From: Planctomycetes bacterium GWF2_42_9
GTDB taxonomy: Bacteria; Planctomycetota; Phycisphaerae; Sedimentisphaerales; UBA12454
Direction of reading: 5' to 3'
DNA length: 43,683 nucleotides
Assembly: GCA_001825675.1 (NCBI GenBank)
Contig: MHYA01000003.1
Span: 1-43,683, forward strand
Both the position numbers and the translations under genes were made by a program. The first letter of the stretch is position 1. Each line of letters starts with the position of its first letter. Below, piece after piece: positions 1 to 7,327 of the stretch. Under the pieces are notes generated by a model. It was given only the letters and a program-made list of their open reading frames with translations. It was not told the DNA's origin and searched no databases.

Positions 1-32
1 AGCTCTTAATCTGGTCATCATCTTTGTCATCC

Positions 33-57
33 TCAACACTTAAGTGTTGATTTTTTT
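33..57 (+). terminator. Intrinsic terminator (perfect palindrome plus T-run)
   Basis: An 18-bp perfect palindrome (TCAACACTTAAGTGTTGA, 33-50) is followed directly by seven T residues. It folds as a 7-bp stem with a TTAA loop and would end a plus-strand transcript entering from the left. The gene it serves lies outside the window. Confidence 0.6.
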
Positions 58-63
58 ATCGGT

Positions 64-243
64 CTATCCGACCATCGCAACTCCTTCAATCTTTACCTGT
101 TCTTTTAATCGCTTCATATTCAAATAACATGCCGTGCTCCATTTTGTACCGGCTATATGACGCAATCTTGCTGCCGAAAGCATCAATGCACTATTGCCAT
201 CAGGGAAGCTGCTCGTCTGCGGATCTCTTTCATTAATGGTTGC
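64..243 (-). pseudogene. IS256/Mutator-type transposase, C-terminal relic
   Basis: Read on the minus strand, about 58 codons end at a TAG (64-66). They contain a stretch reading FPDGNSALMLSAARLRHIAG followed by TKWSTACYLNM. I recognise this as resembling the C-terminal tail of IS256-family (Mutator-type) DDE transposases, in which a hydrophobic helix precedes a W...RYL/YLNM motif. Nothing upstream continues the protein: in-frame stops appear beyond about 243, so only the tail survives and it cannot be functional. No terminal inverted repeat could be identified. The relic marks past transposition at the left edge of the accessory region. The family assignment rests on memory of the motif. Confidence 0.5.
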
Positions 244-421
244 CTATAGTGCAAAAGCAAGTCTTGCGGGTCAGTTTGAAGACCACATCAGTATCATTAC
301 AGCCGCAGGCTAACTATCCAAGCGATATATTCACATACGCATAACACCTTTAATGGCATGATGTTAAGTTGAATATATTTAAGAGAATTCCTTAAAAACT
401 CTGAAAGGTTAAGAATTTTTC
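244..421. other. Intergenic, no gene recognised
   Basis: No credible coding sequence is visible. A 24-codon plus-strand frame starting at 236 overlaps the transposase relic and has no supporting motif. The stretch lies between the transposon relic and the promoter at 422 and is probably transposon debris. Confidence 0.4.
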
Positions 422-469
422 TTGACAATAAACCATGGTTTAATTATGATAATAGCTATATAGCATTAA
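422..469 (+). promoter_or_regulatory. Consensus promoter with palindromic operator
   Basis: TTGACA (422-427), a 17-bp spacer and TATGAT (445-450) form a near-consensus sigma-70 promoter. The palindrome GCTATATAGC (455-464) lies at the expected transcription start and continues as ATTAA to 469. The same 15-bp block recurs at 1447-1461, just after the promoter of the GntR/LacI regulator, so it is the likely operator of that regulator. A half-site-like ATATATAGC occurs at 482-490. Expected to drive the PEP-CTERM gene at 733 through a leader of about 270 nt. Confidence 0.65.
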
Positions 470-635
470 GATATAGGTAACATATATAGCAAAAGGCAAT
501 ATTTTTAGATTGAAATATTGAATAAAATTATCAGGTAGTTCTTTAAGAAGTAAATGATGCCCCTTAACTATGATGTTACTTACTGTTGGTTGTGGTTTTG
601 TGTTGAGAAAAAGATAATTCTTAGTATAGACGCAG

Positions 636-663
636 CAGCGGCTGCATGTTGCAGCCGCTGTTT
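636..663 (+). terminator. GC-rich hairpin in the leader, attenuator or terminator candidate
   Basis: A perfect 10-bp stem, CAGCGGCTGC (636-645) with GCAGCCGCTG (651-660), closes a 5-nt loop and is followed by TTTATT. It lies between the promoter at 422 and the gene at 733. It could terminate a short leader RNA or attenuate transcription. The T-run is short and interrupted. Confidence 0.4.
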
Positions 664-732
664 ATTAAACCTGAGTTTTTAACAAGATCTCTTTTTTAGA
701 AAAAAGGGAAATATACCGGGTGGGAGTGAGAA

Positions 733-1407
733 ATGAAGCAGTTTGGGTTTATATTATTTATTTATATTTTTGCAGTAAATATTGTTGCTGGTGCGTCAGT
801 AGATATTGCACCGCCAATATGGAGAGGTGGTTTAAATTCGACGTTTCAGCTTTGGGACTTTGGCGCCAATATTAGAATGCCTGTCCCTGATTTGGTTAAT
901 AATTGCTTTGGTGAGCCGTCATTAATCGTTGTTCCAACAAAACCTTGGTTTTCGAGTTGGGGCGGGCATCAAGGCATATGGCATCTATCCGGCGCTATAT
1001 CAGTAGAGATACCAAATAACTCAGTTGAAAATCTTTATAAATTGATACAAATACAATTTGTTTGGGCAAGTGAAGATGGCTCAAGCACGCCTTGCTTTTC
1101 AGTAGAAGCGAATCGGCTTGATGGAACAATGATACCAGAAAACGATATCGTTCTTCTCAGCCAGAGTAATACATTACTTGAGCCAACGAATGTTTCTGAA
1201 GCAGGGGAATATTGGTATCATACAACTGCTCTTTTTAAAGTACAGCCAAATCCAGCCATTGAAACTGTTAACATTGGGAGTGCAATAATGGTTGATGCTC
1301 TTGTAATCGATACAATTTGCATTCCTGAACCGGCTACAATGATCTTTTTTACGATTGGAGTCTTTGTAACTCTAAAAAAACGAAATATATCTAAAATGAT
1401 GCAATAA
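733..1407 (+). CDS. PEP-CTERM sorting domain protein
   Basis: A 224-aa exported protein. It has an N-terminal signal peptide (hydrophobic residues about 5-20, ending near VAGA) and a C-terminal PEP-CTERM signal (IPEPATM near residues 197-203, a hydrophobic segment, then KKRN). In bacteria with the EpsH/exosortase system this tail directs membrane anchoring and processing, often together with exopolysaccharide. The middle has no domain I recognise. It is preceded by a purine-rich ribosome site (GGGAGTGAG) 3 nt before the ATG. It lies downstream of the operator-bearing promoter at 422 and upstream of the regulator that shares this operator, so the two are probably co-regulated. No exosortase gene is in the window. 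Confidence 0.75.
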   Translation: MKQFGFILFIYIFAVNIVAGASVDIAPPIWRGGLNSTFQLWDFGANIRMPVPDLVNNCFGEPSLIVVPTKPWFSSWGGHQGIWHLSGAISVEIPNNSVENLYKLIQIQFVWASEDGSSTPCFSVEANRLDGTMIPENDIVLLSQSNTLLEPTNVSEAGEYWYHTTALFKVQPNPAIETVNIGSAIMVDALVIDTICIPEPATMIFFTIGVFVTLKKRNISKMMQ

Positions 1408-1414
1408 AAAGTGT

Positions 1415-1461
1415 TTGACAATAAAGAAGAAACGTGTATAATAATTGCTATATAGCATTAA
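1415..1461 (+). promoter_or_regulatory. Promoter and operator of the GntR/LacI-type regulator
   Basis: TTGACA (1415-1420), a 16-bp spacer and TATAAT (1437-1442) form a consensus promoter. The perfect palindrome TGCTATATAGCA (1446-1457) follows, extended by TTAA to 1461. The 15-bp core GCTATATAGCATTAA is identical to 455-469. Its position over the transcription start suggests repression, most simply autorepression by the regulator starting at 1494. Confidence 0.7.
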
Positions 1462-1493
1462 AATATATCAATTATATGTAGCGAGTTAAAAAT

Positions 1494-2606
1494 ATGGTAC
1501 AAAGCATAGTTAATACAAATAAGAAAAAGAAAATAGCTCCTCGATATGAGCAGATTGCGAATGATATTCGGAAAAAAATCAAAGATATCGAACCGGGTGA
1601 AATGCTGGCACCAGAAAGAGATTTGGCAGAACACTATTCGGTCAGTTATATGACTATGCGAAAAGCAATCGATGTTCTCGCTAAAGAAGGATTTATAAAG
1701 AGATATCAAGGCAGAGGCACAATAGTCAACAACAGACTTAGCGTTGGTGAAATCGCGGTTGTGGTTCGTCCCAAGCTTTTGGATATACATTCTTCGCCGT
1801 ACTACCAACTTGCAAGCAATTTATTGATTGAAAATATACACGCCACAAATAAAAGCTGGCAAGTAAAACTTCACCTGGGCAAAGCAACAATGCGAGGTGA
1901 AGAATTTCCCGAGACATTAGATTTGTTGGCTCCAGAAGTGTTGCACAATTTAAGAGGGGTGTTCACTTTCAATCCTCTTTATGATTTGTCAAAGAAACTT
2001 GAGCAGTCTAATGTGCTTGTAATTTCTATGTCACTTGGAGATAAATTTGGAAAATATCAAGTTGGTTTCAATCAGGCGGATGTTTTTAATCTCGGACTAG
2101 CTCATTTTGCGGAAAGAGGGTGCAAGTCGATCGGCTTAATAGGCCATAAAAATTATTTGGGCATTGATGGCATTGCTTACGATTCTAAAGTGCATTTTTT
2201 AGAACAAGTCCATACTAACAAACTGGAAACTCGTGCAGAGTGGATTCTTTGTCAGGAGGGTGATAGATTTGAGAATAATGGGTATGAGATGTTTATGCGA
2301 CTTTGGAATCGACCACAGCATCCTGATGCGATTTTGATAACGGATGACGTTTTGTGCCGTGGTGTGTTACGTGCTATCCTGCAACTAGGAATCAAATTGC
2401 CCGATGATCTGTGTTTAACGACCTATGCAAATAAAGGGGTTGAAATTGCATATCATCGAGATTTAACAAGGGTGGAATACGATGTTCCAAGACAAGCCGC
2501 AGTAGCCTGTGAGATGATGTTTAGTTTAATTGAAGGTAAACCAATAACATCACAGGATTCGATTATTGTTTTGCCAGGTAAACTGGTTGTTGGCCAGACG
2601 ACATAA
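1494..2606 (+). CDS. GntR-type HTH / LacI-type ligand-binding transcriptional regulator
   Basis: A 370-aa regulator with two parts. Residues about 17-80 form a GntR winged helix-turn-helix (PRYEQIANDIRKKI, then APERDLAEHYSVSYMTMRKA and the GRGTIV wing). Residues about 85-370 resemble the periplasmic-binding-protein-like sensor of LacI/AraR regulators (VISMSLGDKFGKYQVGFNQ, RGCKSIGLIGHKNY, PDAILITDD). This architecture is typical of sugar-responsive regulators such as AraR. The gene has a consensus promoter with a palindrome shared with the promoter at 422, indicating autoregulation and control of the upstream PEP-CTERM gene. The ligand is unknown; neighbouring glycan genes suggest a mono- or oligosaccharide. 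Confidence 0.85.
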   Translation: MVQSIVNTNKKKKIAPRYEQIANDIRKKIKDIEPGEMLAPERDLAEHYSVSYMTMRKAIDVLAKEGFIKRYQGRGTIVNNRLSVGEIAVVVRPKLLDIHSSPYYQLASNLLIENIHATNKSWQVKLHLGKATMRGEEFPETLDLLAPEVLHNLRGVFTFNPLYDLSKKLEQSNVLVISMSLGDKFGKYQVGFNQADVFNLGLAHFAERGCKSIGLIGHKNYLGIDGIAYDSKVHFLEQVHTNKLETRAEWILCQEGDRFENNGYEMFMRLWNRPQHPDAILITDDVLCRGVLRAILQLGIKLPDDLCLTTYANKGVEIAYHRDLTRVEYDVPRQAAVACEMMFSLIEGKPITSQDSIIVLPGKLVVGQTT

Positions 2607-2976
2607 AAGCTCTTTGAAAAAAGAAAAGTTATCTTGAACTCATGTCAGACTAATTTTCCGTTTGAAAAGAATATCCATGAGTTTTTAGACAGGTATTATA
2701 TAAAAAGTAAACCGGCAACACATTTGCGACATGAAGCCGGTTTACAATAAACGAATTTAGTAAAAGTTTTTGAACCTTCACCAAACACGCATATGCATAT
2801 TAGCTTTACACATCATGATATGCAACTCAAAAATTTGGTGCAGGAGAAAGGAAGGTGGCTGCATCACAAAAAGGATATTTCGGCCGCTGGAATCAGCGAG
2901 AATTATCGTGTTAGTTCAATGTAAGTATTAATGTAATATTGAATGTAAAAACTTTTTGAATTTTGGAGGATTATTT
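2607..2976. other. Intergenic region with a 10-bp-stem hairpin
   Basis: No gene is recognised. An inverted repeat GTAAACCGGC (2707-2716) and GCCGGTTTAC (2736-2745), with a 19-nt loop, lies downstream of the regulator and may stabilise or terminate its transcript, although no T-run follows. Around 2788-2799 there is a GCATATGCATAT alternating sequence, and a TCATGATATGC stretch lies near 2813-2823. Either could bind a regulator. No strong promoter was seen for the following gene. Confidence 0.4.
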
Positions 2977-3870
2977 ATGATGACGAAGAAGCTTTTAGTT
3001 GCGTTAGTTGTAATGGCTCTGGTTGGCTTGGCAAATGCCGAGACAGTAATGCTTATAACAAATGGAGCGCCGGCTGGCGTTGTTGATACTGTTGGGACTA
3101 CATATCCAACAGGATTGCCTGGCGATATAATTCCGGCAGGAATGGAAGGTGTCTATAACGCAAGTACTTACCGGATAGAAGACGCTACAGCTCCGATGCA
3201 GGATGGCAGCGGTGTACAATATCAAATTCATCCAGGAGCATCTTGGCCGAATGCACAAGGCGTGGAGTGGACCGGCGGACCAATACTTACCGGCAGCTAT
3301 ACTATAGAAATGTTGATCAATCCTGATTATACGCATGGTCAAGCCCAGACTGGTGAATGGGGCATATCATTCGGTACAACATGGCGTTCTGTCTTGATGA
3401 GTACAGAAGAAGGATGGGAAACTGGCGAGATGGTTATGTGGATTGACCAGACTACAGGTAAGGTTACATTCCAGCCGCAGTCAGGTTCAACCTTTGGCGA
3501 TATTACCTCTTCCATAGCTCTCCAGGAAGGCGATACGAAATTAGGAGGACCATGGTACCATTTAGCAGTAGTAGTTGACCGAGCATTGGGTACAACCGAA
3601 ATGTTCATAAATGGCAACTCTGCAGGTACCGGCATAATCCCGAATAACCCTGATGATGTTGACATTAAACTCTCTTTGGAAGCTATTTGCGTTGGCGGTC
3701 CATTAAACCAATATCCGCAGTGCAACTTTCAGGGCATGATGGATGCATTTGCAATCAGTGATGTAGCGTTAGCTCCAGCAAACTTTGTATTACCAATAGT
3801 ACCAGAACCAGCGACCATTACTTTGTTAACAGTTGGTCTAGGAATGATCATTAGAAGAAAAAGAAGCTAA
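2977..3870 (+). CDS. LamG-like lectin domain protein with PEP-CTERM anchor
   Basis: A 297-aa exported protein. I chose the ATG at 2977 because GGAGGA (2965-2970) lies 6 nt upstream and the signal peptide MMTKKLLVALVVMALVG then starts cleanly. An in-frame ATG at 2956 lacks a ribosome site. The body shows the concanavalin A-like/LamG pattern (SYTIEMLINPD, PWYHLAVVVD, EMFINGNSAGTG, GMMDAFAISD). The C-terminus is a PEP-CTERM signal (VPEPATITLL, hydrophobic segment, RRKRS). Such proteins are exported and held at the envelope, and LamG folds often bind carbohydrate. It shares its domain pattern with the next gene, so the two may have arisen by duplication. Ligand unknown. Confidence 0.8.
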   Translation: MMTKKLLVALVVMALVGLANAETVMLITNGAPAGVVDTVGTTYPTGLPGDIIPAGMEGVYNASTYRIEDATAPMQDGSGVQYQIHPGASWPNAQGVEWTGGPILTGSYTIEMLINPDYTHGQAQTGEWGISFGTTWRSVLMSTEEGWETGEMVMWIDQTTGKVTFQPQSGSTFGDITSSIALQEGDTKLGGPWYHLAVVVDRALGTTEMFINGNSAGTGIIPNNPDDVDIKLSLEAICVGGPLNQYPQCNFQGMMDAFAISDVALAPANFVLPIVPEPATITLLTVGLGMIIRRKRS

Positions 3871-3883
3871 TCTTCATAAACTT

Positions 3884-3920
3884 CCTAAGTGGCTGGAAAT
3901 ATTCAGCCACTTAGGGATTT
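3884..3920 (+). terminator. Stem-loop after the LamG/PEP-CTERM gene
   Basis: A perfect 12-bp stem CCTAAGTGGCTG (3884-3895) pairs with CAGCCACTTAGG (3904-3915) across an 8-nt loop and is followed by GATTTCT. It is probably a terminator or a 3' stabiliser; the T-run is weak. Confidence 0.6.
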
Positions 3921-3972
3921 CTAATAAAGTTATTAAATAATAAAATGCAGTTAGGAACTGTGAGGGATAAAT

Positions 3973-5925
3973 ATGAAAATGCATTTCAAATATGTTCTAA
4001 TAGTTTTTGTTTTTGCAGGAGGATTTTTAGCTGCCGATGTGCAAGCACAAACTCTCTATTTTCTGAATTTTAATCATGGTGCGCAATCGCCTGCTCCCGA
4101 CCCTTACACTGCCGGAACTGGTGAGACTATCCCAGCAGGTATTTCTGGCCACCGCTTAAGCACAGATAGTAACTTAATAGATGCTACTTTAGGTGCAGGC
4201 GAAGGAGGACAATCTCTGTCTCAGAAGTCAGGAAGCATCAATCTGCGGGAAGGCTATGAAAGACAAGGTTATATTTTCGACTTTACCGAACCCGTAGCTG
4301 ATATGAATATGGCGATAAGTGAATATACAATAGAAATGTTGATAAAGCCTGACCTTAGCGGACCGTCAAATCTTAAAACTGAGCATGCCACACTTTTAAA
4401 CAGCAGAGATTGCAATAGTGCTCTAGCTACGAAAGGCACTGTGGTTTTAGAGATGGACCAAAATGATATTGATGCAGGACGGATACATTATTATCCAAAT
4501 ATTTTTGATAGAACTGCTGGAAGTTTGCATTCAAGGGAACGGCTCAAATCTGATCAATGGTACCATATTGCGGTGGTTCTGAGGTCGAACTTGTCTGGTG
4601 GACCGCAAAGAGCAGAATTGTGGATTAACGGCCAACTTGATACTACAAGCGCAGATTGCGGCGGATGTACTCAAAATTGTGGTAGCATATGTACACAATC
4701 ATACCCGGAAACTTGGGAAACTCAGGGTATATTTACATTAAAATCCCATTTTAGTATCGGCAGTCCCTTCCAGGATATTTATGATCCTTACTCATTGAAA
4801 TCACCGGATATTAATGATGTAAATGGCCAAAACTGGAAAGGCGAAATCGACTCTGTTGCGATCACTGATGATGCTTTATATCCTAATGGGTTTCTTCTTC
4901 CCACACCTCCTTGTTATACTTGGTCAAATGGCGATCTCAATTACGATTGTGTAGTAGATACTACGGACTTTGCAGGTGTTGTTAACGATTGGTTAAGATG
5001 TACAAACGCAGGACAAACAGGCTGCTCAACATGGCCTGATCCTAATCACGTAATTCCGCATGGTACAGTCGTTATTGATGGCGATATATCTGAATGGGCA
5101 GGAGCAACATGGATTCCAATCGATAAGCCCGGACCTCGCCGTCCCAGTGATCATCAAAATGGAACTATCAGTCAAGGCGCCCCGTCGGATGTAAGTTCAG
5201 CAGTAATGGCGCTTCGCTGGGAAGGGAATGTAGTTTATGCGGCTGTGGTTGTAGTGGACAATATATGGGTATTCAGAGATAGTTATACTATTCCGACTTG
5301 CGGTGATATGCTTGAAGTTTATAGTCAGGGCAGCGCTCTTGGAGGCTGGTATTATGCTGAAGGTCCCAGTTCTATATCATATCAATGCAGCTTTGCACAG
5401 CATTATGTTATGGGGCCAAATACGGTCGGCGGCTCATGGGCGGGTTTCCACATGCAAGATCAAAGCAAATACTGGTTATATAAGGAAGGCGACCCTGAAT
5501 TTGATGAGACCGGCTTCCAGTACAAAATTACAACAAATGCTGCTGAACATAAAATTATTTACGAAGTTGCAGTTAAACAGTTTGATCGTTATGGCGGAAT
5601 TAATGGCGAACCAAATCAAGTATCCGTGCTCTATCCGGGTAAAGTAATAGGTTTCGATGTTAGTGTCGGCTCCCGCACTACAACCGGAACATTAGCGAGT
5701 AATTATAAAGCACTGGTAGAGGCTCTAAATCCTAACTCTTGGGGATACTCTGATTACTATTCTGCCGATCTGTTCCAAAAATGGAGACTTGGTGGAACAG
5801 ATTGCGGACAGGGTTACCATCTACCAGAAGATATTTCAGGGCCTGGCGGTTTACCAGATTGCGTTGTCAATATGTATGATTTTAGTAAATTCGCGTCTGA
5901 TTGGTTAAAGACAGTCAATTATTAA
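3973..5925 (+). CDS. Secreted multidomain protein: LamG, dockerin-like repeat, CBM9-like domain, dockerin-like tail
   Basis: A 650-aa exported protein. The signal peptide ends near VQAQ (residues 23-26). Residues about 100-305 are LamG-like (YTIEMLIKPD, QWYHIAVVL, ELWINGQLD, GEIDSVAITDDAL). Residues 320-343 form a dockerin-like calcium loop (GDLNYDCVVDTTDFAGVVND). Residues about 366-600 start with IDGDISEWAGATW, typical of CBM9-like sugar-binding domains. The tail (about 629-645, DCVVNMYDFSKFASDWL) looks like a second dockerin-like segment. A Cys-rich loop lies at 229-240. No catalytic residues were recognised, so a binding or scaffold role at the cell surface is more likely than catalysis. 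In Planctomycetota such repeats occur without cellulosomes. The ribosome site is GAGGGA 7 nt before the ATG. Confidence 0.75.
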   Translation: MKMHFKYVLIVFVFAGGFLAADVQAQTLYFLNFNHGAQSPAPDPYTAGTGETIPAGISGHRLSTDSNLIDATLGAGEGGQSLSQKSGSINLREGYERQGYIFDFTEPVADMNMAISEYTIEMLIKPDLSGPSNLKTEHATLLNSRDCNSALATKGTVVLEMDQNDIDAGRIHYYPNIFDRTAGSLHSRERLKSDQWYHIAVVLRSNLSGGPQRAELWINGQLDTTSADCGGCTQNCGSICTQSYPETWETQGIFTLKSHFSIGSPFQDIYDPYSLKSPDINDVNGQNWKGEIDSVAITDDALYPNGFLLPTPPCYTWSNGDLNYDCVVDTTDFAGVVNDWLRCTNAGQTGCSTWPDPNHVIPHGTVVIDGDISEWAGATWIPIDKPGPRRPSDHQNGTISQGAPSDVSSAVMALRWEGNVVYAAVVVVDNIWVFRDSYTIPTCGDMLEVYSQGSALGGWYYAEGPSSISYQCSFAQHYVMGPNTVGGSWAGFHMQDQSKYWLYKEGDPEFDETGFQYKITTNAAEHKIIYEVAVKQFDRYGGINGEPNQVSVLYPGKVIGFDVSVGSRTTTGTLASNYKALVEALNPNSWGYSDYYSADLFQKWRLGGTDCGQGYHLPEDISGPGGLPDCVVNMYDFSKFASDWLKTVNY

Positions 5926-5945
5926 CACTTTCGTTATTAAAAACT

Positions 5946-5998
5946 CAGCTCTGGTTTCTTTTGAGTAAAGGGAAACCAGGGCTGAAAAACCTTTTTTT
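5946..5998 (+). terminator. Intrinsic terminator after the LamG/CBM9-like gene
   Basis: A 13-bp stem, CAGCTCTGGTTTC (5946-5958) with GAAACCAGGGCTG (5972-5984, one G-T pair), is followed after a short spacer by seven T residues (5992-5998). It separates the LamG genes from the prepilin-like gene. Confidence 0.7.
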
Positions 5999-6012
5999 GA
6001 TGGTGGTGACAT

Positions 6013-6927
6013 ATGTTGAAATTACGGAAAAATAGAAACGGTTTTACCTTAGTAGAATTGCTCGTCGTTATCTCGATAATAGCATTATTATTAAGCGTCC
6101 TTATGCCTGCATTAAGCAAAGCGAGAGATTCTGCTTACAAAGTGTCTTGTCTTTCTAACGTTAAGCAAATGGGCTACGGTGTAGGTGTATTTGCCAATAA
6201 TTGTGATGGTGTGGTACCTACTTTCGCAGGTACGCCAACAACATGGCTCGGATATAATGAAGATGACGAAAATTTTGATACTTCTGATCAATTATGGTAC
6301 TCATGGATAGGATTGCTCCAGCCTTATATTACCGGAAAGCCTTTGGATATAAAGAAAGGATACGACTCTAAATTATGGATATGTGCATCAGATAAGGTTT
6401 CACCGGTAGAATCGGAAACGGTGTACAATCGTGTTGTAAGTCGTAATTGTATATCTTATGGCATAACTGCCTCGCTATATACTGCACCGACTTATCCTGC
6501 TGGTGATAATACTGGAAATGGAACATGGAAAGATGGTACGCGATTATATGATGTAAAACAACCTGCCATGAGGATGTATCTTTCAGAGCATGGGAAAAAG
6601 TTTCCTGCGCCTCCAAATGGAAACAATGCAGAGATATGGCGGACGCCATGTGTTAGTTGGGGATATCCAACTTATGAAAAGTATATATCAACAAACAGAC
6701 TATTTGGTGCTCCTGGAATTTATCATGGCGGTAAAAACCCCGTCTCCAGTACGCTTTTTGCGGATTTCCATGCTAAAGCTATCGCTTTTGATCAGATAGC
6801 TGATCCTAAACATTCAAATCCATGTAATCCTGCAGGAATCGATTTGTGGTATTATAATAAATGGTCGTTAGTGTCACGGATTCCAGGCCTTTCGTTAGAT
6901 AAGGATCCAACAGGCCGTTATCCATAA
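6013..6927 (+). CDS. Prepilin-like protein with type IV pilin N-terminus
   Basis: A 304-aa protein starting with a class III signal: a short basic leader ([10 protein letters not shown]), cleavage before F11, then [20 protein letters not shown] with Glu at +5. This is the substrate motif of the PilD prepilin peptidase and type II/IV pilus-like assembly. CLSNVKQMG (46-54) and a C-terminal YHGG...LFADFHAK segment resemble the planctomycete prepilin family whose C-terminus carries an H-X9-DG motif. Here the motif reads ADF and the His-to-Asp spacing is longer. These proteins are highly multiplied in planctomycetes and usually sit next to secreted glycan-related genes, as here. The exact role is unknown; a pseudopilin or surface fibre is likely. 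Confidence 0.8.
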   Translation: MLKLRKNRNGFTLVELLVVISIIALLLSVLMPALSKARDSAYKVSCLSNVKQMGYGVGVFANNCDGVVPTFAGTPTTWLGYNEDDENFDTSDQLWYSWIGLLQPYITGKPLDIKKGYDSKLWICASDKVSPVESETVYNRVVSRNCISYGITASLYTAPTYPAGDNTGNGTWKDGTRLYDVKQPAMRMYLSEHGKKFPAPPNGNNAEIWRTPCVSWGYPTYEKYISTNRLFGAPGIYHGGKNPVSSTLFADFHAKAIAFDQIADPKHSNPCNPAGIDLWYYNKWSLVSRIPGLSLDKDPTGRYP

Positions 6928-7327
6928 GAAATAACTAAGCTACAAAAGCAGCAATAGAACGATGAGACGATATCTTCGGGTTCCTGCGAATTATTCTAAA
7001 ATGAAATTGATTATGGAAGCAGCATGGCGATTATGGGTGGCAGGAATAACCTTACAATCGTTGATTGTAGGTTGTCTACTACTATGGCCAACCCTTAAAA
7101 TAATTCGATTAAAATATTCTGCAGATGGCCTATTCTTGGGTGATGTTATTACGCCAGGTAGGAGGAGCGTTTTCAAGGGGGATAAAAGACAGGAAACCAT
7201 AAATACAATTCTTTATGGCAATTCATCGGTATCCCTTTCAAACAACAGTAGTATAAAATTGGCAGCCGGTGATAGAATCTTTCTTCGTTCCAGAACTTGA
7301 TTCAATTACTTTTAGATGAGGCTCACT
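6928..7327 (+). other. 400-bp gap with only doubtful coding sequence
   Basis: The longest open frame is 112 codons (6962-7300) with no ribosome site and no recognised motif. Its N-terminal part could be read as a membrane segment (about 26-45). In another frame, a short open stretch around 7018-7094 contains NNLTIVDCRLS, reminiscent of a beta-helix rung, but it ends in a stop. The gap may hold a decayed gene fragment or simply a leader for the operon beginning at 7328. I see no clear promoter or terminator. Confidence 0.25.

Noticed and set aside
236-310. 24-codon plus-strand frame after the transposase relic
   Set aside because: Too short, with no homology that I recognise and no ribosome site.
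1458-1808. 116-codon minus-strand frame opposite the GntR/LacI regulator gene
   Set aside because: Antisense to the conserved helix-turn-helix domain and across the promoter/operator; an artefact of AT-rich sequence.
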